This document shows, piece after piece, positions 24,270-33,436 of a stretch of 64,000 nt of DNA. The DNA is taken from NCBI RefSeq assembly GCF_024347195.1, contig NZ_AP025281.1:248001-312000 (forward strand), read 5' to 3'. Numbering within the stretch: the first letter of the stretch is position 1; every line of letters begins with the position of its first letter. The notes under the pieces are model-generated. The model had not been told where the DNA came from. It ran no database searches and saw nothing but the letters and a program-made list of their open reading frames with translations. Position numbers and translations under genes: made by a program. The stretch is from Aliamphritea hakodatensis (lineage in GTDB: Bacteria > Pseudomonadota > Gammaproteobacteria > Pseudomonadales > Balneatricaceae).

Positions 24270-24785
24270 ATGCTGACAGATTTATACGGCTTATGCCGTT
24301 ATATGGCCTGGTCGAACCGGGTATTTTATCAGGCGGTAGCCGGACTTCCGGAAGGCGAAACCGAACGGCAAAGGCCTATGCTGTTTGGCAGTATTCTGAA
24401 CCTGCTGCATCATGTTTATGCGATGGATGTGGTCTGGCAACAGCATATGACCGACGGGGCTCATGATTATCAGGTGCGAAATCCGCCGGCCTGTTCCTTT
24501 GCAGAGCTCAGGACTCTTCAGGCGGAACTGGATGAGTGGTTTGTGGACTATGTCACCCATTTAAGCCGGGCGCAGTCCTGTGAAGTCATAGAGTTTGAGT
24601 TTATCGGTGGGGGCACCGGCAATATGACCCGGGCAGCGATGATCCAGCATGTGGTGAATCATACGTCTTATCACCGCGGGCATATTGAAGGGGTGTTCTA
24701 CCAGTTGGGGATCGAGCCACCCACTACAGATATCCCGGTATTTCTGCGGGATAACTGCAGTGGGTTTGGCGAGCGCTTAACCTGA
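24270..24785 (+). CDS. DinB-family protein
   Basis: 171 residues of DinB/YfiT-like four-helix bundle. The usual metal histidines appear in LLHHVYAMDVVW and in VVNHTSYHRGHIEGV. The family includes damage-induced proteins and thiol-dependent transferases; no substrate can be named. The last 9 bp overlap the 3' end of the convergent ABC permease gene. Confidence 0.88.
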   Translation: MLTDLYGLCRYMAWSNRVFYQAVAGLPEGETERQRPMLFGSILNLLHHVYAMDVVWQQHMTDGAHDYQVRNPPACSFAELRTLQAELDEWFVDYVTHLSRAQSCEVIEFEFIGGGTGNMTRAAMIQHVVNHTSYHRGHIEGVFYQLGIEPPTTDIPVFLRDNCSGFGERLT

Positions 24786-27227
24786 TTTCAGCAGGTTATA
24801 GCTGTCGGTAAGGCTGAGATTACCGCGAATCAGGCTGCCCAGACCGGCAAAGATTGCGGTAGCGATCAGCGGCAGACTGAGCCACATCCATGGATGCAGG
24901 GTGACATCCAGTTCAAACACCAGAACATTGATCAGCCCCAGCAACAGTTCGGCGATCAGGATTGCAATGGAACCACAGGTCAGGCCCAGCAGGGTAAATT
25001 CCAGCCGGTCCAGTTGCAGGGTTTGTTTGGCGGATGCCCCGAGGGTTTGCAGCATGGCGCCTTCATAACGGCGCTGTGCCAGTTCCTGCTGCAGAATCGT
25101 CACCAGCATGATGCCTCCGCTTAACAGGGTCAGCAGCATGATCAGGGTGGCCGCGGCACTGAGTTTGTCGATGATGCCCTGTGCCCGGACAATCAACCGG
25201 TCGATGTCGATCAGCGTGATCGTGGGGAAGGCCTTGATCAGCGCGTTACTGAGGTGTTTTTGCTCCGGTTTCAGCTGGAAGCTGGTGATCAGGGTGGCCG
25301 GCAACTGGTCCAGCATACCCGGGGCAAAAATCAGATAAAAAGTAGGCTGGTAAGAGTCCCAGTTTACTTCCCGGATACTGGTAACCGTGCCGCTGAGGGT
25401 CTGGCCGGCAATGCTGAAGCCAACGGTATCACCCAGTACGATGCCCAGTTCATCAGCCAGTTCCGCTTCAATGGAAATACCTTCTTCTTCACCGTGCCAG
25501 TTGCCACTGAGAATTTTGTTATGATCCGGTAACGCTGAGCGCCAGGTCAGGTTCAGTTCCCGTTGCAGCGCATGGTGCTTCTGTTGTTCTTCACTGAGCA
25601 CGCTGGCGGTCGGTTGCTGATTTATTTCCGTTAACCGGCCCCGCACCATGGGATAGATATTGGCATTGATCTGATTGTCATCCAGCCAGTCGGTAAAGCG
25701 TTCACCTTCCCATGGCTGGATATTCAGCACCACGTTATTGGGGGCATCGACCGGTAGCTGAGCCTGCCACTGATTCAGCAGTTCATTGCGGGTGAGTAAC
25801 AGCACGGCCATGATCGCCAGTAAGACAGAAAATACACCGGCCTGCAGTTTGTGCCAGTGCCGTTGCTGGCGCAGCCGCAGGGTTAACAGTGCGCTTAAGC
25901 GCAGTTTGTGTTTGGCTGCAGCGGCACTGAACAGCAGAGCCTTCTGGGCCAGTGTGCCGGCCAGCCAGCCGAGAATCAGCAGGCCAGTGGTGGCCAGCAG
26001 TGGCAGGGTGACAGAACCGATATACAGGCTGATGACCAGAATCAGTAAGGCAGTACAGAGCAGATATAACCACCGGCTGGTGCGCTGGGCTGAATCTGAG
26101 CGGATCATCTGCATAATGGTTACCTTGCCCAGCGGCAAGAGTGTCGGCAGGCCTAATGCAAACAGAATGACCAGCGCCAGTAACGGGCTGGTAATGACGG
26201 AGCTGATGGCCAGCGGGGCCGGATTACGGATAAATTCGCTGAGCTGGCTGATCAGCAGTTCATGCATCAGGTAGCCAGTCAGCGCGCCCAGTACCGCGGC
26301 AAACAGCCAGCCGGCAAATAACTGCAGCGTGTACAGCCAGCCCAGTTGGCGGGGTGACAGTCCCAGGCTGAGCAACAGTGCACAACGGTTATGCTGGTCG
26401 GCGGCATAGCGTTGTAAGCTGAGCAGAATGGCAACGGCGCCCAGCAGAATGGCCATCAGTGCACTGAGTTTCAGATATTGGTTGGCGTTGCCCATGGCGT
26501 TACCGTCAATCTCCCGCTCTTTACTGGCACTGAAAATACGCTGATGGGCCGGCAGTGTTTCCTGCCACTGTGCTTCCAGTTCATTGATCAGGGGTTGCGG
26601 GCCGGCGATCATCAGCCGGAATCCGGCCCGGCTGCCCGGGGCCATAATGCCGGTGGCTTCCAGCTGATCGGCGCGCATCAGAATTTGCGGGTTAAAACGG
26701 GAGAAACCACCGCCCTGTACCGGGCTGTCGATCAGCACGTGGCTGACGGTAAATTCACTGTAGCCCAGATAAATTTTGTCTCCCAGTTGTATGTTCAGCC
26801 GGTCCAGCAGTGCCTGCTCAGCCCAGACGGTATTAATATCCGGGGTGGCCGGGTGCTCAGCCGGCTGGGTATTGATTTGCCCCCGCAACGGGTAAGGCGC
26901 AGTAACGGCGCGGATGGTACTGAGGACATTCTGTTCGTCGGTCTCGGCCATGCTGATGAACTGGGTCAGGGTGGTGGTCCGCAGTGCCGGATCCAGTGAC
27001 CCGGTGCGCTGTTCCAGTTCAATCGGACGGCTGCTGCTGAGGATCATATCCGCGCCCATCAGTTCAGCCCCCTGACGGCTCAGGCTGGAATAAATCCGGT
27101 CGCTGGTGGTGGTCAGCAGGGTGACCAGTGAAGTCATGACAAACAGGGCCAGTAACAGGGTCAGCCAGTCGCTGCGTCGCCACTGGCTGCGGAACTGACG
27201 CCAGGCAAGAGTTCGGATCGGGCTCAT
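24777..27227 (-). CDS. ybbP: FtsX-like ABC transporter permease, YbbP type
   Basis: 816 residues, the size of YbbP. It has about ten TM helices in the pattern of two FtsX domains (MacB_PCD) each followed by three or so helices, with large periplasmic domains between. It forms an efflux or lipoprotein-type mechanotransmission complex with the ATPase YbbA (27224-27913), whose gene overlaps it by ATGA. Proposed to work with the lysophospholipase TesA, encoded divergently next door as in E. coli. The substrate is not firmly known. Confidence 0.93.
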   Translation of the reverse strand: MSPIRTLAWRQFRSQWRRSDWLTLLLALFVMTSLVTLLTTTSDRIYSSLSRQGAELMGADMILSSSRPIELEQRTGSLDPALRTTTLTQFISMAETDEQNVLSTIRAVTAPYPLRGQINTQPAEHPATPDINTVWAEQALLDRLNIQLGDKIYLGYSEFTVSHVLIDSPVQGGGFSRFNPQILMRADQLEATGIMAPGSRAGFRLMIAGPQPLINELEAQWQETLPAHQRIFSASKEREIDGNAMGNANQYLKLSALMAILLGAVAILLSLQRYAADQHNRCALLLSLGLSPRQLGWLYTLQLFAGWLFAAVLGALTGYLMHELLISQLSEFIRNPAPLAISSVITSPLLALVILFALGLPTLLPLGKVTIMQMIRSDSAQRTSRWLYLLCTALLILVISLYIGSVTLPLLATTGLLILGWLAGTLAQKALLFSAAAAKHKLRLSALLTLRLRQQRHWHKLQAGVFSVLLAIMAVLLLTRNELLNQWQAQLPVDAPNNVVLNIQPWEGERFTDWLDDNQINANIYPMVRGRLTEINQQPTASVLSEEQQKHHALQRELNLTWRSALPDHNKILSGNWHGEEEGISIEAELADELGIVLGDTVGFSIAGQTLSGTVTSIREVNWDSYQPTFYLIFAPGMLDQLPATLITSFQLKPEQKHLSNALIKAFPTITLIDIDRLIVRAQGIIDKLSAAATLIMLLTLLSGGIMLVTILQQELAQRRYEGAMLQTLGASAKQTLQLDRLEFTLLGLTCGSIAILIAELLLGLINVLVFELDVTLHPWMWLSLPLIATAIFAGLGSLIRGNLSLTDSYNLLKSG

Positions 27228-27913
27228 AGGTTCTGCTCGGTTAGCTGGCCTTCAGCGAGAAGGAACTGGCGGTCGCAGCGGTTCGCCAGCTGCGGGTCAT
27301 GGGTGATCAGGATCAGGGTTGAGTCACTTTCTTTGCTAACCTCAAATAACAGAGAAATGATCTTTTCGCCGGTTTTGGTGTCCAGATTACCGGTGGGTTC
27401 ATCGGCAAACAGCAGGCTGGGCCGGGTGACAAATGCCCGGGCAATTGCAACCCGCTGACGTTCCCCGCCGGACAGTTGCGCCGGCAGGTGATTCATGCGG
27501 GCGCCGAGGCCAACCTGCTCCAGCCAGTGGGCGGCCTGTTGCTGGCTGTCAGCGGCTCCCTGAATATCCAGCGGCAGCTGAACATTTTCCAGGGCGGTCA
27601 GTTCGTTGAGCAGATGAAAGGACTGAAACACAAAACTGATATGCTCGGCACGCCAACGGGCTTTTGCTTCGTTATCCAGCGTGTTTAAATCGGTACCCGC
27701 CAGGGAGATGGTACCGGCACTGGGGGTATCCAGACAGGCTAACAGGCTGAGTAAGGTTGATTTGCCAGAGCCGGATGCGCCGAGAATGGCAACCCTTTCG
27801 CCCTGTTTTATTTGTAAATCAAGTGCGTTAAAAAGTGTTATCGCACCTTCACTGCTGGTAAAGGTTTTTGCCAGCTGGCGGGCATCAATCGCAAAAGAGG
27901 ATGGCATCGACAT
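27224..27913 (-). CDS. ybbA: ABC transporter ATP-binding protein YbbA
   Basis: 229 residues of the LolD/MacB-type ATPase family. Walker A is GASGSGKST, the signature LSGGERQRVAIARA, Walker B LLFADEPTGNLD, and the switch His is in ILITHDPQL. It partners YbbP. Its ATG (27913) overlaps the tesA ATG (27912) on the opposite strand; an in-frame ATG at 27907 would separate the two. Either start leaves each gene's ribosome-binding site inside the other gene. Confidence 0.93.
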   Translation of the reverse strand: MSMPSSFAIDARQLAKTFTSSEGAITLFNALDLQIKQGERVAILGASGSGKSTLLSLLACLDTPSAGTISLAGTDLNTLDNEAKARWRAEHISFVFQSFHLLNELTALENVQLPLDIQGAADSQQQAAHWLEQVGLGARMNHLPAQLSGGERQRVAIARAFVTRPSLLFADEPTGNLDTKTGEKIISLLFEVSKESDSTLILITHDPQLANRCDRQFLLAEGQLTEQNL

Positions 27914-28520
27914 GAAGTTCTACCGTTTACTGTTTCTGTTAGTCATATTTAGCAGCAGCGCCAGTGCCAAAACTATGCTGGTACTGGGAGACAGCTTATC
28001 TGCTGCTTATGGTATGCAGCAACAGCAGGGCTGGGTAGCCTTGCTGCAACAGCGCTTATCTGAGCAGTTTTTCGAAGTTGATGTGGTCAATGCCAGCATC
28101 AGTGGCGAAACGCTCAGCGGCGGGCTTACCCGCCTGCCTGTATTACTGGACAGGCACCAGCCGGACTACATTGTTCTGGAGCTGGGAGCCAATGACGGTT
28201 TACGCGGCGGTAATGTTAAGGTCATTGAAAAGAACCTCCGTAAACTTATGGCAACGGCTACTGAAAGCGGTGCCCGGGTGTTATTACTGGGCGTTCGTCT
28301 GCCGCCTAATTACGGACCGCGTTACACCGAAAACTTCTTCAAATTGTATGAGCAGGCGGCCCGGGAATACAAAACCTTCCGGGTGCCGTTTTTGTTAGAA
28401 AACGTCGCGCTGGACCCGAAAATGATGCAGTCCGACGGTTTACACCCTAACGTCATTGCTCAGCCGGTATTGCTGGATACGGTCTGGCCGGTTATGGAGA
28501 TTATGCTGCGTAAGCCGTAA
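27912..28520 (+). CDS. tesA: Periplasmic esterase TesA (acyl-CoA thioesterase I/lysophospholipase L1)
   Basis: 202 residues. The signal peptide runs to SSSASA-K, followed by the GDSL block LVLGDSLSAAYGM (catalytic Ser), the block III GANDGLRGG and the catalytic Asp-His in SDGLHPNVIAQ. It hydrolyses thioesters, lysophospholipids and esters in the periplasm. AGAGGA lies about 10 bp before the ATG. It is divergent from ybbA with overlapping start codons. Confidence 0.95.
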   Translation: MKFYRLLFLLVIFSSSASAKTMLVLGDSLSAAYGMQQQQGWVALLQQRLSEQFFEVDVVNASISGETLSGGLTRLPVLLDRHQPDYIVLELGANDGLRGGNVKVIEKNLRKLMATATESGARVLLLGVRLPPNYGPRYTENFFKLYEQAAREYKTFRVPFLLENVALDPKMMQSDGLHPNVIAQPVLLDTVWPVMEIMLRKP

Positions 28521-28552
28521 AAGAAAAGTTAAGAAAGGTTAAGAATGTGTCA

Positions 28553-28573
28553 GCGGTTAACCCGGTTAACCGC
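28553..28573. terminator. Palindromic hairpin between tesA and the AhpD-like gene
   Basis: GCGGTTAAC, loop CCG, GTTAACCGC, a perfect 9-bp stem between convergent genes. On the minus strand the following DNA is T-rich (AACCTTTC-type repeats), which would favour termination of the AhpD-like transcript. Confidence 0.5.
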
Positions 28574-28587
28574 CGGACGGCAGATAC

Positions 28588-29016
28588 TCAGTGTTCAGCC
28601 ATAGATATGCCCAGACGGTTCCAGGCATTAATGGTGGCTATCAGCATGATCAACTGGGCGATCTCTGTATCCGAGTAGTGAGTTTGAGCTGCCTGATAGG
28701 CCTGTTCAGGTAATCCCTGAGCGGCGACCTGTGTTAACAGGTCGGTCAGGGTGAGCGCCGCTTGCTCTTTTTGGCTAAACAGTTCACTGCTTTGCCAATC
28801 TTCCAGAGCCCTGAGTTTGTTGCGTCCCGCACCTGCTTCTGCGGCGGCTTTGCTGTGCATATTAATGCAAAACGAACACCGGTTGAGCAGGGATGCCCGC
28901 AACCGTACCAGTTCCTGCAATTCCCGGCTGATTTCAGAACCTGCCAGATAGTTTTCCAGACCAAACATTGCTGCATAAGCATCAGGCTGAACGGCCTGTA
29001 TATTGACGCGTGGCAT
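28588..29016 (-). CDS. Carboxymuconolactone decarboxylase/AhpD-like protein
   Basis: 142 residues of the all-helical AhpD-like fold. The redox motif CSFCINMHS (CxxC with the conserved His) indicates an alkylhydroperoxidase-type thiol peroxidase or reductase rather than a true decarboxylase. It is divergent from the LysR gene at 29149 across a 132-bp gap, so that regulator may control it. Substrate unknown. Confidence 0.88.
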   Translation of the reverse strand: MPRVNIQAVQPDAYAAMFGLENYLAGSEISRELQELVRLRASLLNRCSFCINMHSKAAAEAGAGRNKLRALEDWQSSELFSQKEQAALTLTDLLTQVAAQGLPEQAYQAAQTHYSDTEIAQLIMLIATINAWNRLGISMAEH

Positions 29017-29148
29017 AGAGCCTCCTTCGTTTAATAATGTGACGAAGACTACTTTAGTGAATACCTATATGTGTTTTAATGGCTTTAATGGATAAAGATT
29101 ATCGCTATTTTTGCAATAGTTGGCGGGTATGTAACAAGGGTAGATCAG

Positions 29149-30039
29149 GTGCTGAAAATACAACTGGAAGAGCTGGAAGTCTTTGTCGCTGCCGTAAACA
29201 GCGGCAGTTTTACCCGGGCGGCTGATGTATTAGGGGTTACGTCTTCGGTGGTGAGCCGTACGGTTAAAAAACTGGAAGACAAACTGAGTACGACACTGTT
29301 TAACCGGACGACCCGGAAAATTCATGTCACTCAGGAAGGCGAATGGCTGTTAATCCATGCCCGGAAGATGCTGTCTGATGCCCGGCACATCGAACATTTC
29401 TTAGGGGCAAAGGACAGCGAGCCGGCAGGGGAGCTGGTGGTTGATGCCGCGACGCCTTTTTCTTTACATGCGCTGGGGCCGCTGATTAAGGGGTTTAACG
29501 GTCAGTTTCCGAAAGTACGGGTGACCTTACAGTCGAATGAATCGAATATTGATTTACTTGAACGTCGGGTTGACCTGGCTATCCGCATCGGTGAACTTCA
29601 GGACTCAAGCCTGAAGTGCCGCAGAATCGGCACAAGTTACCGTAAACTGTATGCGTCAGATGACTATCTGCAGGCCCGGGGCGTGCCCGGTGCGCCTGAC
29701 GAATTGCGATCGCATGATTGCCTGGGCTTTGTGAAGCCTGCCCGGCTGAATATCTGGCCGGTTATAGTGGCCGGTGAGCCGCTTGAAATTACACCGGATA
29801 CTCTGGCTGATAATGGTGAAACCCTGAAACAACTGGCACTCAACGGTTGTGGCATCGCCTGCCTTTCATCCTTTACGGTGAAGGATGAAGTGGCTGCTGG
29901 CAGCCTGGTTCAGGTACTTGAAGCAGAGACTGAGCAGCAAGCGGTGCCGATTTATGCGGTATTTTATTCAGATAATGCACTGAACAGCCGGCTGAGGTGC
30001 TTTATTGATTACATCAGCGAGCATATACAGCTGCATTAA
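29149..30039 (+). CDS. LysR-family transcriptional regulator
   Basis: 296 residues: winged helix at the N-terminus (SFTRAADVLGVTSSVVSRTV) and a periplasmic-binding-protein-like effector domain in the CrgA/AaeR-like subgroup. It begins with GTG at 29149, preceded by AAGGG. It is divergent from the AhpD-like gene, its likely target. In the gap TTTAATGG is repeated in tandem (about 29084-29100). Confidence 0.9.
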   Translation: MLKIQLEELEVFVAAVNSGSFTRAADVLGVTSSVVSRTVKKLEDKLSTTLFNRTTRKIHVTQEGEWLLIHARKMLSDARHIEHFLGAKDSEPAGELVVDAATPFSLHALGPLIKGFNGQFPKVRVTLQSNESNIDLLERRVDLAIRIGELQDSSLKCRRIGTSYRKLYASDDYLQARGVPGAPDELRSHDCLGFVKPARLNIWPVIVAGEPLEITPDTLADNGETLKQLALNGCGIACLSSFTVKDEVAAGSLVQVLEAETEQQAVPIYAVFYSDNALNSRLRCFIDYISEHIQLH

Positions 30040-31409
30040 TCCGCCGGGTGCTTGGGGATGAACAGTGGCGACAGTATGTCTGCCAGATCAGTGACATCCT
30101 TTTGCCGGCTGAGTCGGTCCAGTGCTTTATAAATGGGTTTTTGCTGCTGTTTAGACAGCTGCTCCAGCAGTTTTCCTACTTGCGCATCATCTACGCTGAG
30201 GGTGTCCCGCCGGGCGTGATTTCGCTGATTCAGACGGTTGTAAATATACAGAAACCGCGCCAGCACCACATAGGGAAAATTGCGGTTTTTCATCGGGCCT
30301 ATTCGGGCTTCGAAGCCTCCCAGTGGCAGGCCCTTGAGTTTCTGCCGGGCCAGTTTGTTTGCCCCCAGCCAGGCGGCTGACGAACCGATTGCCCCGCCGC
30401 CCAGTGTGCCCAGCAGCAGTGAGCTGCCAGCGACCGTCAGATCCAGCATGCCACCGGCTGCGGCACCGGCAATGCCCCCTACGGCGGCCAGTTGTTTACG
30501 GTTAAGCCCCCAGGCATACCATTTTTCGGTATCAAACAGATCATCGCTGAGGGTCAGTTCGCTGCTGTCCCGCTGTAACTGATGATGCCGGTAAAGGGCT
30601 TGCAGCTCGTCGTGGGCTTTCTGCTCCCGTTGGCGCATCCAGCTGTAGTAAGCGGCCTGCAAAACTGGCTGCAGAGATGTTGCCTGTTGTTCGTCCAGGA
30701 CTTTCTGGCGTTGTTGGTAACGCACTAGATCTTCCAGCAGATGCGCCGCCAGTTTACAGCTCTGTAACTGTTGCCGGTGAATTTCCGCCTGCACGGCACT
30801 GACCAGTGAACTGAGGGAGTCAGACCAGGGCTGGTGCAGGTGTGCAAAGGCCTGCAGCAGCTCGATATGCTGATCGGGACCGGCTTTGACCGCATCAAAA
30901 ATCCGTACGGTGCGGAAGAATTGCTGCAGGGCCTGTTGCCAGTTGTCGACGTAAGCCCGGCTGGTAATGGGGTTGATCAGTGCCATGCTGGGTTGTCCGG
31001 TCCAGCGCAGAATTTCCATTTCGGCTTCATATTCAGGGCTGTAAGGGCGGGAACTGTCGACAACGTAGAGAATGGCAGCACCGGCCATGATGGGTGTCAG
31101 CAGCTCGGTTTCATCCGGAAACAGCTGGCGGCACTGCGCGTCCTGCAGAAAAGCCCGGATTCGCCCGGCACGCTGATCAGCACTGACCGGCTGTTGCTGA
31201 AGCCAGGCCAGTACTTTACGTGGTCGCTGAAACCCCGGGGTATCGATCAGTTTGTAGTGCGCTTCACCCAGATGAATATCAAAGCTTTCTGAGACCTGAG
31301 TGGTGCCGCTTTGCATGGATACAGCGACCCGGTCATCTCTGGCCAGAGTGGAAACGACCGATGATTTGCCTTTGTTCGGATGGCCGACGACGGCGAAAGC
31401 CGGGATCAT
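30036..31409 (-). CDS. DUF3482-type GTPase
   Basis: 457 residues. An N-terminal TRAFAC-type GTPase domain has G1 GHPNKGKSS, a G2 Thr in SGTTQVS and G3 DTPG. It is followed by a long helical DUF3482 region with a Gly/Ala-rich hydrophobic hairpin at about 320-360 (AAVGGIAGAAAGGMLDLTVA) that could insert into the membrane. The ATG at 31409 overlaps the DUF2868 stop (ATGA); an in-frame codon 30 bp upstream is inside that gene. The two are a conserved pair of unknown function. Confidence 0.85.
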   Translation of the reverse strand: MIPAFAVVGHPNKGKSSVVSTLARDDRVAVSMQSGTTQVSESFDIHLGEAHYKLIDTPGFQRPRKVLAWLQQQPVSADQRAGRIRAFLQDAQCRQLFPDETELLTPIMAGAAILYVVDSSRPYSPEYEAEMEILRWTGQPSMALINPITSRAYVDNWQQALQQFFRTVRIFDAVKAGPDQHIELLQAFAHLHQPWSDSLSSLVSAVQAEIHRQQLQSCKLAAHLLEDLVRYQQRQKVLDEQQATSLQPVLQAAYYSWMRQREQKAHDELQALYRHHQLQRDSSELTLSDDLFDTEKWYAWGLNRKQLAAVGGIAGAAAGGMLDLTVAGSSLLLGTLGGGAIGSSAAWLGANKLARQKLKGLPLGGFEARIGPMKNRNFPYVVLARFLYIYNRLNQRNHARRDTLSVDDAQVGKLLEQLSKQQQKPIYKALDRLSRQKDVTDLADILSPLFIPKHPAD

Positions 31410-32515
31410 AATAAGTTCTCCGTACGGATCAGTTGCCACCGGGATAACGGCTTACAAAACCGTCGCCATTCATCCAGATAATGATCGCTGACCGGCAGCC
31501 AGCTGGCGGCTTCACTGTTCCAGTCCAGTGGCAGTAAGTAGCCCCGTCCGTTTTTCAGTAAGTCTGCCAGTTCGCCCATGGGTGGCTCCCAGGCGGCAGT
31601 AATAACAACCACCGGCAGCGAAGATGACAGCGCCTGCTGTTCCGCTTCCGGGCTGCCACTGGCACCCCCCTGAAAGCTTTGTGCGGGGGTGCCCAGCACT
31701 TCATACAAAGACGTTTGTAATGCTGACGGCAGAGCATTCCAGTACAGCAGGTTGTAGGCTGGCAGCGGCAGTTCCGGCGTTGTAACCGGTGTTAACTCGG
31801 GTGTTTGCGGTGGCGGATTTTTCAGGCTGGCGGGGGCTTCGTCAACCTGCGCCTGTCTTTGGGTCTTCAGGTGTTGCAGGCGATAGCGGGCCCAGCCAAG
31901 GCTGATCATCCGGGGCAGAACCCCGTAGCACAGCTGGGCCATCAGCAGGAAAGGCCACCACGCGCCGTAAGCGGTATCTTCAGCGGGGGCTATGAGCCGG
32001 GAGTCCCGGGTTTGTTCCAGCAGGCTTTGCAGGGGCTGCGCCGCTTCCAGAAACCACCAGGGCAAAGCAATGCTTTTTAATACCGGAAAAATCTGCCCGG
32101 CACTGAGCAGAGTACTGCGCCAGACAAAATTAATATCGCTGAATAACAGGCTGAAAATCAACGCCAGACTGCAGGCGAGGCTGAAGCTCAGAGCCAGCTT
32201 CTGGGCCAGATAAAATACCTGCAGCGACCAGTCGTCCTGATGTTTACGCTGCAGCAGCCGTTGTTGCCAGCCCGGTGGCCACAGGGGCAGGTTGATCAGC
32301 TGTAATGTCAGGGAGGCCCGTTGCTTCAGTAACGGGGAAAGCAACAGTAACAGCATGGCGCATACTGGCCAGGCGACAAACAGAAGCAGCAGGTACAGCA
32401 GATTCACCCGGCCAAGTGCATCGCCGGCCATGATACTGAATGTAGAAAAGGCACCTAACAAAAATACTGTGCCACTGAGAAGGTAGCTGATACGTGCGTA
32501 AGCAGATGTTTGCAC
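31406..32515 (-). CDS. DUF2868 membrane protein
   Basis: 369 residues. There are about four TM helices (two near residues 10-65, two more near 110-200) and a soluble C-terminal half with the segment around GEL. DUF2868 proteins are conserved partners of DUF3482 GTPases, and here the genes overlap by four bases. A membrane remodelling or transport role is possible but unproven. Confidence 0.82.
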   Translation of the reverse strand: MQTSAYARISYLLSGTVFLLGAFSTFSIMAGDALGRVNLLYLLLLFVAWPVCAMLLLLLSPLLKQRASLTLQLINLPLWPPGWQQRLLQRKHQDDWSLQVFYLAQKLALSFSLACSLALIFSLLFSDINFVWRSTLLSAGQIFPVLKSIALPWWFLEAAQPLQSLLEQTRDSRLIAPAEDTAYGAWWPFLLMAQLCYGVLPRMISLGWARYRLQHLKTQRQAQVDEAPASLKNPPPQTPELTPVTTPELPLPAYNLLYWNALPSALQTSLYEVLGTPAQSFQGGASGSPEAEQQALSSSLPVVVITAAWEPPMGELADLLKNGRGYLLPLDWNSEAASWLPVSDHYLDEWRRFCKPLSRWQLIRTENLL

Positions 32516-32694
32516 TCAGATTTATCCCTGCAGAAAAGCTTCATATTACCCCCTTGGCGCAGCTGTGCAAAACTTCCGGGGCAAAGTATTAAGCTGCTAT
32601 GTCTGAGCCTGTTTCCGGGCGACGGTTCCCGGTGACTGGCAGAAAAAAGTCAGGGTTGTTAATGTGCGGCGATAACAATGAAAGGAAGCATACG

Positions 32695-33330
32695 ATGCAG
32701 CAAATACTTGTATACGCCGACAGCCTGAGCTGGGGCATTATTCCGGATACCCGCGGTCGCTTACCGTTTGAACAGCGCTGGCCGGGTGTCTGTGAAATGG
32801 CACTGCGGCAGGCCGGGCAGGACATCCGGATACTGGAAAACTGTCTCAATGGCCGGCGCACGGTCTGGCCAGATCCGTTTAAGGATGGCCGGGACGGCAG
32901 CGAAGGGCTGGCACAGGTTATGGAAATGCATGCCCCGCTGAAAATGGTGGTGCTGATGCTGGGCAACAATGATTTCCAATGCACCCATGATAACAATGCC
33001 TGGCTGTCTGCCCAGGGCACTGCCAAGCTGATCGGCATTATCCGTCAGGCACCTATTGAACCGGGTATGCCGGTACCGGAAATCCTGGTGATTGCGCCGC
33101 CGGCGATCATCCGGCCGAAAGGGGCCATTGCCCATAAGTTTAACGGCGCTGAAAAACGCTGGCCGGGGCTGACGGAGGCCCTGCGTGAGGTGGCTGCTGA
33201 ACACAGTTGTCATTTTATGGACGCCGGTACGGTAACGGATGCCAGTAAAGTGGACGGTATTCATCTGGATATGGACCAGCATAATGTTCTTGGGCTGGCG
33301 GTTGCGCAGGTCATACAGCCGTTGGTTTGA
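32695..33330 (+). CDS. SGNH/GDSL-family esterase, MsAcT-like
   Basis: 211 residues, cytoplasmic (no signal). The sequence follows the aryl esterase/acyltransferase group of Mycobacterium MsAcT: block I is YADSLSWG (Ala in place of the first Gly of GDSL, nucleophile Ser kept), block III MLGNNDFQ, and the catalytic Asp-His in VDGIHLD. The ATG at 32695 has AAGGAAG 7 bp upstream. Substrates are probably short-chain esters. No partner gene is evident. Confidence 0.88.
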   Translation: MQQILVYADSLSWGIIPDTRGRLPFEQRWPGVCEMALRQAGQDIRILENCLNGRRTVWPDPFKDGRDGSEGLAQVMEMHAPLKMVVLMLGNNDFQCTHDNNAWLSAQGTAKLIGIIRQAPIEPGMPVPEILVIAPPAIIRPKGAIAHKFNGAEKRWPGLTEALREVAAEHSCHFMDAGTVTDASKVDGIHLDMDQHNVLGLAVAQVIQPLV

Positions 33331-33436
33331 ACAGACCTGTTCACAAAACGGGTAGTCAGGGTTTTACAGCTGCCGGGGTTTTCTGAATGATAGGTTTTAT
33401 GCGTGGCGCTGATTGAATGATCTCGGAGATGGAGTT

